A stretch of DNA of 64,000 nt. It comes from Candidatus Hadersleviella danica (GTDB lineage Bacteria > Chloroflexota > Anaerolineae > Promineifilales > Promineifilaceae). Under the pieces are notes generated by a model. That model was given only the letters and a program-made list of their open reading frames with translations. It did not search any database and was not told where the DNA came from. The position numbers and the translations under genes were made by a program. Position 1 is the first letter of the stretch. Each line of letters starts with the position of its first letter. Location: positions 62,001 to 126,000 of the forward strand of contig JADJSZ010000009.1 in NCBI GenBank assembly GCA_016711405.1, in the 5' to 3' direction. This document shows positions 51,850-61,323 of the stretch, piece after piece.

Positions 51850-53235
51850 TTACTTCTCCGTCAGGCTTTCCAAGAAGGCGACGAGTTGGCGCACTTGTCT
51901 GTTGGAGAGCGGTTCGGCGGGGGGGAGGAGGGGGCTGAGGGTGGCGAGGATATTTTTGTGGGTCACGGCCGCGTCTTGCAACGTGCGGCGCAATTCGGGG
52001 GGCAGATGTTCGCCTGTGTAGGCGGGCAACGCCGTGGCGGGGTCGAGGTGGTGGCGCACCACTTCCTCGAGGGAGGCATACGCCCCGTTGTGGAACCACG
52101 GCCCTGTCTGCCCCACTTGGCGCAGAGAGGGGGTGCGGAAAGCGAATTGGTCGGCCGGGTTTTGGGTGGTGCGGTAACGGCCGTAATCGAGCGGGGCAAT
52201 CTCATCGGTGCCGGGGCCAAATTGGGGCACGCCGATGTTGTGGAATTGCAAATCGGTGAAGAGCGGCCCCGTATGGCAACTGGCGCAATTGGCTGTGCCA
52301 AAGAAGAGCAATGCCCCCTGTTTGGCTTCGCTATCCAGCGCGGCCTCATCGCCCGCCAAATAGCGATCCCACGGGGTATCGGCCGCTACAAATTCGGCCG
52401 CTTGGTAGGCCGACAGGGCGTTGGCCACATGGGCGATGGTGAGTTGGTCGGCGGGGGTGTCGGGATAGGCAGACGCAAAGAGGGGGGCATACTCAGGCTG
52501 GTTGGCCAGCCGCACCATGAGCGCCTCCCAGACGAGGGGCATGTCGGCGGCCGTGTTGCCAATTTCGGCCAACTCATTGGGCTGGCCGTAAATGTCCACA
52601 TCGCCCCACCCCACCCGTTGGTCGGGCAAATCTTCGGGGTTTTGCCCCGGTTGCAACACATAGCCCGCCACGTTGTACACGCCACCGCGCATTTCGTGGC
52701 GCGAGGCAAGGGCGATGAGGCTTTGCACGGCCAAGGCGTTGGCCAAACCGCTGGGCAGATATTCCCCAGCGGGGGAGGTGAAGCCTGTTTCGGCCGTGCC
52801 ACTGACGCGGCCGTCCCAAAACATGGTTACCCATTCGGCAGACCCCCTGTTGAAGAGGTCGAGCGTGTTGTGGGGCACAAATTGGCGGCCGTCGCCGAGG
52901 GTGCGTTGGGGGGCATCGCCTTGGCCGCCCGTGCCAATGGCCAGCGGCAAACCATCACTCAGACCGAGGGCGATGTTGTGGCAGGTGGAGCAGGAGGTGT
53001 CCCTGTTGCCGCTCAGTTCGCGGTCGAAGAACAGTTTTTCGCCGAGGGCGACGAGGGCAGGGTTTGTGGTGGTGGGCAGGCTTAGGGGGTGCAAGTTGCG
53101 CTCTTGCACGAGTTGGCGGAGTTGTTGGTCGGCCGTTTGGGCGGCCGTGCGCCGGGCTTGGAAGAGGGCGAAGAGCGCGACAGTGGCCAACAGGCCAAGG
53201 ACGAAGAGAATGGTTGGGGTACGTCTCAGAAGCAT
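51850..53235 (-). CDS. Di-haem cytochrome c peroxidase family protein
   Basis: 461 residues from ATG 53235, chosen because MLLRRTPTILFVLGLLATVA is a clear signal/anchor sequence; the open frame upstream is repeat DNA. There are two haem-binding motifs, CSTCHN (residues 82-87) and CASCHTGPLFTD near residue 317, plus ALGEKLFFDRELSGNRDTSC, TPSLRQVGQTGPWFHNG (conserved MauG/CcpA block) and a C-terminal QLVAFLESLTE. It acts outside the membrane, reducing peroxide or oxidising a partner. It lies in the same direction upstream of the sugar dehydrogenase, which may supply electrons; that link is inference. Confidence 0.9.
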   Translation of the reverse strand: MLLRRTPTILFVLGLLATVALFALFQARRTAAQTADQQLRQLVQERNLHPLSLPTTTNPALVALGEKLFFDRELSGNRDTSCSTCHNIALGLSDGLPLAIGTGGQGDAPQRTLGDGRQFVPHNTLDLFNRGSAEWVTMFWDGRVSGTAETGFTSPAGEYLPSGLANALAVQSLIALASRHEMRGGVYNVAGYVLQPGQNPEDLPDQRVGWGDVDIYGQPNELAEIGNTAADMPLVWEALMVRLANQPEYAPLFASAYPDTPADQLTIAHVANALSAYQAAEFVAADTPWDRYLAGDEAALDSEAKQGALLFFGTANCASCHTGPLFTDLQFHNIGVPQFGPGTDEIAPLDYGRYRTTQNPADQFAFRTPSLRQVGQTGPWFHNGAYASLEEVVRHHLDPATALPAYTGEHLPPELRRTLQDAAVTHKNILATLSPLLPPAEPLSNRQVRQLVAFLESLTEK

Positions 53236-53342
53236 GGGCGCAAGTATAGCAAAAACGGAGAGAGTGTAGAGATAGAGATAGAAGGTTTCTTGGTTGGCCA
53301 AACAACCACGTTTCCTCTGATTGACTGACAAATTCGGACGAG

Positions 53343-53392
53343 GGACAAGGGACTGTAGGTCACAAACGTCCCAAGTCCCTTGTCCCCAGTCA
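53343..53392. repeat. GGGACAAGGGACT hairpin repeat
   Basis: GGGACAAGGGACT faces AAGTCCCTTGTCCC, giving a stem in the spacer between the S41 protease stop and the peroxidase start. It is a member of the GGGGACGAGGGAC repeat family. Confidence 0.55.
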
Positions 53393-53524
53393 AAATTTGC
53401 GAAGTTGCTCTCCCGAGGGCAGTGAACCATTCCCTCTCGACTAATTTTGCCTTTTAGCTCTTTTGCCCTTTTGCAATAAAGCCTTTTTTCAGGGTACTCA
53501 GCTACTATGAACCAAATTCAGGGG

Positions 53525-54713
53525 CTATTGCTCCGCACCCAATAATTGGAGGGCTTCTTCTAACTGGGTATCTACGAATGGCTCGCCAGGTGGTGTGTCG
53601 GGCAAGGCCACCGAAACATCGGGCACAAGGCCGACGGTGTGAACCCAATTGCCATCGGGCGTGAGCCAACGGGCAGTGGTCAGGCGCAACCCGCCGCCGT
53701 TGCTCAGGCTGAGCCAGTTTTGGACGGTGCCTTTGCCGTAGGTGGTTTGGCCGACGAGTGTACCACGGCCGTGGTCGCGAATGGCCCCCGCCAACACCTC
53801 CGAGGCACTGGCACTCCCTTCATCTACCAGCACCACCAGCGGCACATCTTGCGCCAAGCCCGAATCCGTCGCCTCAAAGAGTTGCTCCTCCCCTGTGCCA
53901 AAGCGTTCGATGAGGACGACGCTTTCGGGCAAAAATTGGTCGGCGACTTGCACCACGGTGTATAAGCCCCCACCGGGGTTGCCGCGCAAGTCGAGAATGA
54001 GGCCAGTTGGGTTTTGAGCCATTAAGGTGGTCAGGGTTTCTTCAAGCTCGGCCGTGGTTTTATCGGCAAAGCGGCTGAGGCGCACATAGGCGATGTTGTT
54101 CTCGAGCATTTCGCCGCGCACGCTGGGAATGTTGATTTTGGCGCGGGTTATCGTAATCTCAAATGGTTCCCCGTCTCGTTCGATGACGAGGCGGACTTCG
54201 GTTCCCGCAGGCCCGCGCACGAGTGCGGCGGCTTCGCTGACATCCATGCCTGTCAAATCTACTCCATCGGCACTGCGAATAATGTCACGCGGCCGTAGCC
54301 CGGCCGCTTCGGCGGGCGACCCCTCAAACGGGGAAACAATCGTGATGTTGCCCTCATTGCTTTCCACCTCTGCGCCAATGCCTTGGAACTCCTGTTCCAT
54401 CTGTTGCCGCGACGCTTCCTCTTCTTCAGGGGTCAGGTAGGCGGTATGCTCATCTTCCAGTGTGGCCAACATGCCTGTAATGGCTCCTTCGATGAGTTGT
54501 TCGGGGGGGATGGGTTGGCTGTAAAATTCGCGATTAATCGCGTCCCAGCTTTCCCAAAAGGGTAAAAACTGTTCGCGCAACTCAGGGGTGTCTCACTGGG
54601 CAAACCCATCAGGCTTATGGGTGTCCATTGGGCTTGCCCCACAAAATAACCGCCCCAAAAAAGAGGACGGCCCAAAACAGGAATGTGACGGCTTCGGTGG
54701 CAAAACGTTTCAT
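53525..54713 (-). CDS. S41 family C-terminal processing peptidase, membrane-anchored, two frameshifts
   Basis: About 396 codons. ATG 54713 gives the anchor KRFATEAVTFLFWAVLFFG. Two small indels (near 54655 and 54600) lead to ELREQFLPFWESWDAINREF. Then come LEDEHTAYLTPEE, a PDZ domain (IGAEVESNEGNITIVSPFEG, AAGLRPRDIIRSADGVDL), LILDLRGNPGGGLYTVVQVA, LVDEGSASASEVLAGAIRDH (catalytic Ser) and VGQTTYGKGTVQ (catalytic Lys). CTP-type proteases trim or degrade proteins in the periplasm or outside the membrane. There is no fused C-terminal domain. Confidence 0.9.
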
Positions 54714-55021
54714 AGGGTTTAGTCTCTCAGTCTCTCAGTCTCTCAGTCTTTGAGCTTGTTAACGAATGAGCTTATGGCTTACAGCTTACAGCTTATGGCT
54801 TAATTGTGTTAGAATTTCGGCCGCTTAAACGGTGGGGATGCAGAGGTAATTCGGTGGTTGGTCAATTGTAATTCAGCGACTAGCAAGTGGTAAGGTAGGG
54901 GTATCAATTACAACGAATTGCTAAGAATTAGGGGGAGTTATTGGTTACTGGTTATTCGCTATTAGTTATTTGTGCCAGCTACCCCTTTGTTCATTGTTCA
55001 TTACTCCTTGTTCATTGCCTT
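54714..55021. other. Divergent spacer with simple repeats, no gene seen
   Basis: Repeats of CTCTCAGTCTCTCAGTC (54719-54750), GCTTATGGCTTACAGCTTAC (54771-54803) and TTCATTGTTCATTACTCC (54990-55017). The middle, 54810-54940, is plain sequence that should hold the promoters of the S41 gene and the GT2 gene, but I see no convincing -35/-10 pair. Confidence 0.5.
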
Positions 55022-55908
55022 ATGGATTTAGCCATTGTGATTGTTAGTTATAATGTGCGGGAGCTGTTGCGCCGCTGTTTGGAGACAGTGCAGGCCAGCA
55101 CGGCCGTCACTTTCTCCGTGGCCGTGGTGGATAATGCCTCGGCCGATGGCACGGCCGAGATGGTGCGCGACCAATTCCCCCAAGTGCAGTTTATTGGCAA
55201 CACGGATAACGTGGGCTACCCGGCCGCCAACAACCAAGGCTTGCGCCTCCTCGGCGTGGAAGGCGCACATCCCCCCCGCTACAGCCTCCTGCTCAACCCC
55301 GACACCGAATTACCCCCTGATGGGCTGGCTGAAATGGTGCGCTACATGGATGAAAACCCCCGCGTGGGGGTGGTTGGCCCCAAACTGGTTTTGCCCAACG
55401 GCCAACTCGATATGGCTTGTCGCCGGGCGTTTCCGTCGCCGGCCGTTTCCATTTACCGCATGGTCGGCCTCAGTCGGCTGTTCCCCCAATCGCCGCGCTT
55501 CGGCCGCTACAACATGACCTTTTGGACGAGAACAAGTTGGCCGAGGTGGATTCGGTGGTGGGCGCGTTTATGATGGTGCGCACGGCCGCGCTCCGCCAAG
55601 TGGGCTTGCTCGATGAGCTATTTTGGATGTATGGCGAAGATTTGGACTGGGCCAAACGCATCAAAGACGCGGGCTGGCAGGTCATCTACAACCCCAGCGT
55701 GACCGTTTTGCACGTCAAACGCGCCTCCAGCAAGCAAAACCCCCGTGCCCAGCGCGAGTTTTACCGCGCCATGCCCCTCTTCTACTATAAACATTACCGC
55801 GACCAAACCCCCTTCTGGCTCCACTGGCTCATCCTCGCGGGTCTCGCCCTGCGCGGCGGCCGTGCCCTTTGGCCCGATTTGCGCGATTACAGAAGCCGTA
55901 AGCTGTAA
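55022..55908 (+). CDS. Family 2 glycosyltransferase (rhamnosyltransferase-like), one frameshift
   Basis: About 295 codons from ATG 55022. MDLAIVIVSYNVRELLRRCL and VAVVDNASADGTAEMV are the GT2 nucleotide-binding start, YSLLLNPDTELPPDGL carries the DxD-like metal site, and after a break near 55525 (TFWTR / LDENKLAEVDSVVGAFMMVR) come LLDELFWMYGEDLDWAKRI (ED base motif) and VLHVKRASSKQN. It transfers a sugar from a nucleotide donor during polysaccharide synthesis. It is the first gene of the exopolysaccharide cluster. The C-terminal RSRKL and the stop come from a GCCGTAAGCTGTAAGCC repeat. Confidence 0.85.
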
Positions 55909-55955
55909 GCCAATCCGCAATCCGCATTCCCCATTCCGCAATCCCCATTTTCCCC

Positions 55956-57362
55956 ATGTCTACTCAGAAAATCCGCAATTGGTACGCCTTTTCACTCGTC
56001 GTGCTCGATGCCCTGATGATAGGGCTGGCTTTTGGGCTGGCTTATGTCGTGCGCGTGCGGTGGGCGTGGCCCAATGAATTAACGGCCGAAGCTCTGCCTT
56101 TTGCCAACTACATCGGCATGATGACTCTCCAAGTGGTGTGCGTCCTCGCCCTGCTTTTCTTTAACCAGCAATACTACATCCCCCGTGCAGTCTCCCGTGT
56201 GGACCAATTTTATGCCGTTGTCGCGGCCGTTACGATTGGCACGTTGCTGGCGGTGGCGGTCTCGGTCTTCCTCTTCAGCAGTGATTTTGAGTTTCCACGG
56301 GCGATGATTGTCTATGCGTGGCTGTTTGGCATTGTCCTGATTATCATCGGCCGTACCTTGCACCAAGCGGTGCGCGGCTGGTTGCTAAATCGCGGACTCG
56401 GCAAAGACCGCATCCTCATTATCGGTTCGGGTGAAATGGCACGCGCCATTTTGCAACGGATTATCTGGTCGCCCCAACTCGGCTATGAGGTGATTGGCAT
56501 TGTCAATGGGAATGACACGGCCGAATCCATGCTCGGCGTGCCCATGCTGGGAACCACCCAAGATTTGCCCGAACTCATCGAAAAGCACCGCATCAACGAA
56601 GTGATTATCGCCATGCCCGAGAAAGGGCATCGCGAAACTGTGCGGATTATCGCCCTCTGCGAGCGGGGGCAAGTTTCCATCAAAGTCTTCCCCGATATTT
56701 TCCAATTTGTGGCCACCCAACCCACCATTGGCGACTTAGGGGGTCTGCCGCTGATTTCCGTGCGTGATTATGCCATGCGCGGCTACTTGCTTGTCTTCAA
56801 GCGGTTGATAGACATTTTGGGGGCTTTGGTTGGCCTTATTTTCCTATCGCCCCTGATGATGCTTCTCGGGTTGGCCATCAAACTGGAATCGCCGGGGGCT
56901 GTTTTCTTTGTGCAAGAGCGTATGGGCCTAGACGGCCAGCCGTTTCGCATTCTCAAATTTCGCTCCATGCGCACCGATGCGGAAAAACACGGCCCCGGCT
57001 GGACGGTGGCTAACGACCCGCGCCAGACAAGGCTCGGCCGTTTTATTCGTCAAGTGGAGCTGGATGAAGTGCCCCAACTGATTAACGTCTTGCTGGGCGA
57101 GATGAGTTTGGTTGGCCCCCGCCCCGAGCAGGTGCATTACGTGCAAGAGTTTCGCGACACAGTGCCCCGCTACATGGATCGCCACCGCGCCAAAGCGGGC
57201 ATGACGGGTTGGGCACAGGTCAATGGCCTGCGTGGCGATACCTCTATCAGCGAGCGGACGAAATTTGACTTGTGGTACATCGAAAATTGGTCGCTGTTGC
57301 TGGATATGACGATTATGCTTCGCACGCTGTGGCAAATTTTCAACGGCCGTGGCAACCGCTGA
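55956..57362 (+). CDS. Polyprenyl glycosylphosphotransferase (WbaP/EpsE-type initiating sugar transferase)
   Basis: 468 residues, intact. Four or five N-terminal membrane helices (WYAFSLVVLDALMIGLAFGL onwards), a Rossmann-like middle (RILIIGSGEMARAILQRII; GVPMLGTTQDLPELIEKHRI), and the catalytic C-terminal Bac_transf domain: KRLIDILGALVGLIFLSPLM, ESPGAVFFVQERMGLDGQPF, ILKFRSMRTDAEKHG, LDEVPQLINVLLGEMSLVGP. It loads the first sugar-phosphate onto the polyprenyl carrier. A hairpin follows at 57550-57597. Confidence 0.93.
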   Translation: MSTQKIRNWYAFSLVVLDALMIGLAFGLAYVVRVRWAWPNELTAEALPFANYIGMMTLQVVCVLALLFFNQQYYIPRAVSRVDQFYAVVAAVTIGTLLAVAVSVFLFSSDFEFPRAMIVYAWLFGIVLIIIGRTLHQAVRGWLLNRGLGKDRILIIGSGEMARAILQRIIWSPQLGYEVIGIVNGNDTAESMLGVPMLGTTQDLPELIEKHRINEVIIAMPEKGHRETVRIIALCERGQVSIKVFPDIFQFVATQPTIGDLGGLPLISVRDYAMRGYLLVFKRLIDILGALVGLIFLSPLMMLLGLAIKLESPGAVFFVQERMGLDGQPFRILKFRSMRTDAEKHGPGWTVANDPRQTRLGRFIRQVELDEVPQLINVLLGEMSLVGPRPEQVHYVQEFRDTVPRYMDRHRAKAGMTGWAQVNGLRGDTSISERTKFDLWYIENWSLLLDMTIMLRTLWQIFNGRGNR

Positions 57363-57549
57363 TTAAATCAAGAGGCACTGAGTTAGGAACGCCAAGTTTT
57401 TAACCTTAACAAATGGATTGAGCAGGTTTTCTTTCAACGCCAAGTCGCAAAGATGCAGGGGCAAGCTCTTGAACCCTTTGCGTCTTTGCGCCTTCGCGGC
57501 TTTGCGTTAAAAAAAGAGATTCGTTCACCTTATTTACGTGCTAATCCTT

Positions 57550-57597
57550 AATGTGGGCGTAGTGGCGCAATCTATTGCGCTCCTACGCCCACATTTT
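57550..57597 (+). terminator. Terminator-like hairpin after the sugar transferase gene
   Basis: AATGTGGGCGTAG pairs with CTACGCCCACATT and the inner GCGCAAT with ATTGCGC; TTTGTTT follows. Confidence 0.65.
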
Positions 57598-57705
57598 GTT
57601 TCGGCAATTACTAACTTCCCGCTCTTTGGGCTTGTTAATAGAATCATAACCTAACCTTAACTGAACAAAATTGAAAAGTAAGTATCGCCGTAAGCAAAAT
57701 GGGCG

Positions 57706-57711
57706 TATAAT
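57706..57711 (+). promoter_or_regulatory. Putative -10 box upstream of pelF
   Basis: TATAAT, about 117 bases before the pelF start, with no good -35 at 16-18 bases; TTGAAA lies too far upstream (28-base gap). Possibly an activator-dependent promoter. Confidence 0.35.
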
Positions 57712-57823
57712 CTAAGTAGTACCGAAGTCATGTTAACCTAAACGTTTCTTCTCGGGATCCTGCCACCCGACCGTCTAACCCAATTCTAAATTGTCTTTAT
57801 CTAGCTCGTAGGGAGAGAAGTTT

Positions 57824-59503
57824 ATGTTGCAACAAAACATAATGCCGCAAACAGCACTGAGTGCCTACCCACCTAAATCGCGCAAACCCCGTGTTTGTTT
57901 GGTGACCATGGGAAGCTACCCGCACTATGCGGGTGGTGTCAGTACATGGTGCGATATGCTTGTGGCGGGTTTGCCCGAAGTCTCATTTGATATTCTGAGC
58001 ATCACGGCCAGCCCCGGCGTGGAGAGCCTGTTTAAGATGCCCGCCAATGTGCGCCAAGTAACGGCCGTGCCCCTGTGGGGCGCTGGCGAAGTGCTGGAAT
58101 GGCAACGTGATTTGGATTTGAGCGAGGTGTGGCAACACAAACACAACACCTCCGCCCGAGTCATTGCCCATTTGTTCGTGCCCCTCTTCCGCCGCTTTTT
58201 GCAAGAGGTTTGGTCGGCCGAGCCAGACCCAGCCACCTACGGCCGTACCCTCTGGGAAATGGCGCGTTATTTTGCGCGGCACGACTACGATGTGACGATG
58301 CGTTCGGCGGCCGCGTGGGATTGCTTCATGGCCGAAGGAGATGCGGGTTACAACGCCTTCTCGGAGCGGCTGGGCACAGGCACATCGGGGCGGCTGATGG
58401 ATGCCACCGATACCATGCGCCTGCTCTACCGCTGGCTCAGCCTGCTCACCCTGCCCACCCCCCGAGTAGATGTGATGCACACAGCACTGGCAGGCTTGTG
58501 CGGCATTCCCGCCATTGTCGCCCGCGAGGGGTATGGCATTCCCTTCCTGCTCACCGAACATGGTGTTTACCTGCGCGAGCGGTTGCTTTCGCTGGCTCGC
58601 CACCAATCCAGCACCTTTGACCAAGCGTTTCAGGCGCAGTTTGATTGGCATTTAACGGCCGCGTGCTACCACTACGCCGACAAAATCACCCCCGGAAGCA
58701 ACTACAACCACCGCTGGGAACTGCAAAACGGGGCACGCCCCGAGCAAATCCAAACCATCTACAACGGCTCTGACCCCGCTGATTTTAAGGTGGGTGAGCC
58801 ATTGCCCGATGACCACCCCCCCACTATCGTCTTTTTGGGGCGCATTGACCCGCTCAAAGACATTGAAACGCTGATTCGCGCCGCCGCGCTTGTTCACCAA
58901 ACGGCCCCAGAGGCGCGGTTTGTGCTGTATGGCAAAGCGCCACGGGGCAACGAGTGGTATTACGAAAAATGCTTGAATTTGCGCCGCGAATTGGGTGTGG
59001 AAGACTCTGTTGAGTTTGCGGGTTTTGCCGAAACGGCCGAATCTGCTTACCACGCAGGCGACTTTGTGGTGCTGTCCAGCATCTCCGAAGGGTTCCCTTA
59101 CAGTGTGGTGGAGGCGATGATGTGCGGCCGAACAGTGGTCGGCACGGCCGTGGGGGGCGTGCCCGAAGCCCTCGCAGGCTGTGGGCTAGTCGTCCAACCC
59201 CGCGACCCACACGCCATGGCCGAAGCGTGCCTTACCCTCATCAACAACCGCGAGCTGACCCGTGAATTGGGCGAAAAAGCACGGCACAAATCATTGACTG
59301 AATTTAGCCTGCAACAGTGCAATACAGCCTATTTACAAACCTATCGTGACTTATGGGAAGTGAGCCGCCAGCGTGCGGTTGCACCTAGCCTGCCCAAACG
59401 TAGACAGACCACCCATTTGGTGAAGTATTTGGTCGCAAGGGTGCGCTGGGTGCGTCGCTGGTTCCATGAACGGACAGGGGCAGGCCAAATTGCCCTGAAT
59501 TAG
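57824..59503 (+). CDS. pelF: PelF-type GT4 glycosyltransferase
   Basis: 559 residues. The N-terminal DUF3492 part has KPRVCLVTMGSYPHYAGGVS followed by TWCDMLVAGLPEVSFDIL, and IPFLLTEHGVYLRERLLSLA. The GT4 C-terminal part has PTIVFLGRIDPLKDIETLIR, FVLYGKAPRGNEWYYEKC and LSSISEGFPYSVVEAMMCGR. This combination is the PelF family, which polymerises amino-sugar exopolysaccharide in the cytoplasm in Pel systems. The PelG-like membrane gene follows 81 bases later. GGGAGAGAAG lies just ahead of the ATG as ribosome site. Confidence 0.88.
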   Translation: MLQQNIMPQTALSAYPPKSRKPRVCLVTMGSYPHYAGGVSTWCDMLVAGLPEVSFDILSITASPGVESLFKMPANVRQVTAVPLWGAGEVLEWQRDLDLSEVWQHKHNTSARVIAHLFVPLFRRFLQEVWSAEPDPATYGRTLWEMARYFARHDYDVTMRSAAAWDCFMAEGDAGYNAFSERLGTGTSGRLMDATDTMRLLYRWLSLLTLPTPRVDVMHTALAGLCGIPAIVAREGYGIPFLLTEHGVYLRERLLSLARHQSSTFDQAFQAQFDWHLTAACYHYADKITPGSNYNHRWELQNGARPEQIQTIYNGSDPADFKVGEPLPDDHPPTIVFLGRIDPLKDIETLIRAAALVHQTAPEARFVLYGKAPRGNEWYYEKCLNLRRELGVEDSVEFAGFAETAESAYHAGDFVVLSSISEGFPYSVVEAMMCGRTVVGTAVGGVPEALAGCGLVVQPRDPHAMAEACLTLINNRELTRELGEKARHKSLTEFSLQQCNTAYLQTYRDLWEVSRQRAVAPSLPKRRQTTHLVKYLVARVRWVRRWFHERTGAGQIALN

Positions 59504-59508
59504 TGTAA

Positions 59509-59580
59509 AAAGTGAAAAGTGAGAAGTGAAAAGTGAGAGCGCTCGTCTACTTTTCACCTTTCACCTTTCACCTCTAACCA
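59509..59580. repeat. AAAAGTGAAAAGTGAG repeat hairpin between pelF and pelG-like genes
   Basis: AAAAGTGAAAAGTGAGAAGT faces ACTTTTCACCTTTCACCTTT, an inverted simple repeat. Confidence 0.55.
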
Positions 59581-59584
59581 CCTT

Positions 59585-61179
59585 ATGAGCCTCGTTGCGA
59601 TTTCCACCACAACCCACCAATCTAGCTTGGTGGCACTGGCCACGGCCGTACACGAACAGTGCGGCTGGGTGGTCAACAGCCTCCAAGTGGCCGCCTTGCT
59701 GGAATCAATGGGCATCAACGATGTAACCGCCCAACAGCAATATGGTTACAGCGATGTGTTCGTGTTGGCCGAAAAAATCATGGCCCACTTGCCGCGCACC
59801 GTCACCCCCGCCGAAGTCCATCCCCCCACCCCCTGCTCCCCCCTGAAACATGGCGCGATTGGGTTAAAAATTACGGCCGTGGCCCACTCGCCCTCCTGCC
59901 CATGTTGCTCATCTCCTTGCTTATGCGCCTGTTTCAGGGGTATGGGCAATGGCAAAACCAACAAGTTGTGCTGATTGGGGTGGCTATGTTGGCCAGCTTA
60001 TTTGTCACCAATGGCTTTGTGCAGGCGGTGAGCCGTCGCGCTTCCATTTTTCTCAGCCAAGGGTATGTTTTGGCCGCCCAACGCGCCATGAAAATTATCT
60101 TGGGGGCGGGAATGGGCGTGGTGTTGGTGACGGCCGTCGGCGGCGCGGCCGTGGCCAGCTCCTTCGGCTGGCTCACCTTGGCCGAGGCCACCCTGTTGGC
60201 CGTGGCCTACGTCATCCTTTCGGCGATTTGGTTTATGGTGGCCGTGCTTTATTTGTTGGAGGCGTTGTTGTGGTTTGCCATCGGGTTGGGGCTGTCCACG
60301 GGCTTTATGGCGGCCGTCCTCGCCCTCATCGAAACGACGGGGCAGATGGGCAGTGTTTGGCTGTTGCTGGCCGCCCTGACGGGGTTAGGCTTGTTTGCGG
60401 CCGTGTTCATCTACGCCACCCGCCAAACATTGGCCGAACTCCTCTCCCAGTCCAAAGTCAACCAAAAGCAAGTCGTTTTCCCCCCGTGGCCACAAATGGC
60501 CTATAGCTTGTGGCCCTATTTTATGTACGGCACGCTCTATATTTTTCTCATCATTGTCGGCCATGTGCTGGGCTGGTTGGGCTATGTGGCCGATGGCTCG
60601 CGCTCGGCCGCTATTTTTAGCATCGAACTGTCGCTGACCTTTGCCTTGGGCGGCTTTATCTTGGTCAGCGGCGCGGCCGAAAACACCATCCACCGCTTTT
60701 GGCGGCGGGTGCAAATAGACCAACTCCGCACCCCGCGCCACGACCCCACCCGTTTTCGCCACATCCTCCAGCGCTTTGCCCACACCGAGCAACGCCACTT
60801 TATGCTGGCTTTGCTGATTTGCTCCTTGGCGGTTCTCAGCCTTGTGTATCTGGTACAAACGTGGTTGGGGTGGTTGCCGTGGACGGCCGAGGCCAAATTT
60901 TTGTTCGTGATGGGTCTTCTCAGCTACGACCTGTTGGCGTGGGGTCTTTTCCATGCCATGTTCCTCATCACCCTCTCCCAGCCCCGCATGGCTATTTCGG
61001 CTTTGCTGTGGGGCTTGGTGGTTACAGTACTGGTGGGGGGTGGGTTTAGCTTTTTTGTCGCTTATTATTATGTGGCGATAGGCATCTTCATGGGCGCGGC
61101 CGTCTTCCTGCTGGCCACCCAGTGGTATACTCGTCGCCTCTGGCAACACGCCGACTATTATTATTACGCCTCCTTCTGA
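59585..61179 (+). CDS. PelG-like polytopic membrane protein (exopolysaccharide export), one frameshift
   Basis: About 531 codons. The first 85 residues are soluble (SSLVALATAVHEQCGWVVNS; VFVLAEKIMAHLPRTVTPAE). The frame breaks in the C-rich tract near 59835. Then come at least twelve helices (LALLPMLLISLLMRLFQGY; ATLLAVAYVILSAIWFMVAV; LFFVAYYYVAIG region). TTNGFVQAVSRRASIFLSQG-like and YATRQTLAELL loops lie between them. PelG belongs to the MOP flippase superfamily and moves Pel polymer through the membrane; the position after PelF and the helix count support this, but no single diagnostic motif was recognised. Confidence 0.6.
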
Positions 61180-61323
61180 CTGGCGAAAGAAGAAGAGTGG
61201 CGTGTGGTGAGTGGATAGTGTTGAGTGCTGAGTGCTGAGTTGAAAGTCGGTCAGTCGGTCAGTCAGTCATTCCGCAATCCGCAATCCGCAATCCCAAATC
61301 CCAAATCCCAAAAGGACATTCGT

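Larger units (their letters stand above)
57363..57823. other. Spacer with GCG-type repeats, hairpin and putative promoter
   Basis: 57430-57520 carries copies of the CTTTGCGTCTTTGCGCC/TTAAAA repeat related to those around the GxxExxY gene. A hairpin and a TATAAT box follow (separate entries). No reading frame is convincing. Confidence 0.6.

Noticed and set aside
51454..53085. 543-codon plus-strand open frame
   Set aside because: It runs across two minus-strand genes (sugar dehydrogenase and cytochrome c peroxidase) and has no recognisable domain or ribosome site.
54719..54803. Tandem repeats as origin iterons or attachment sites
   Set aside because: They belong to the window-wide simple-repeat families found in most spacers; no dnaA, integrase or recombinase is close.
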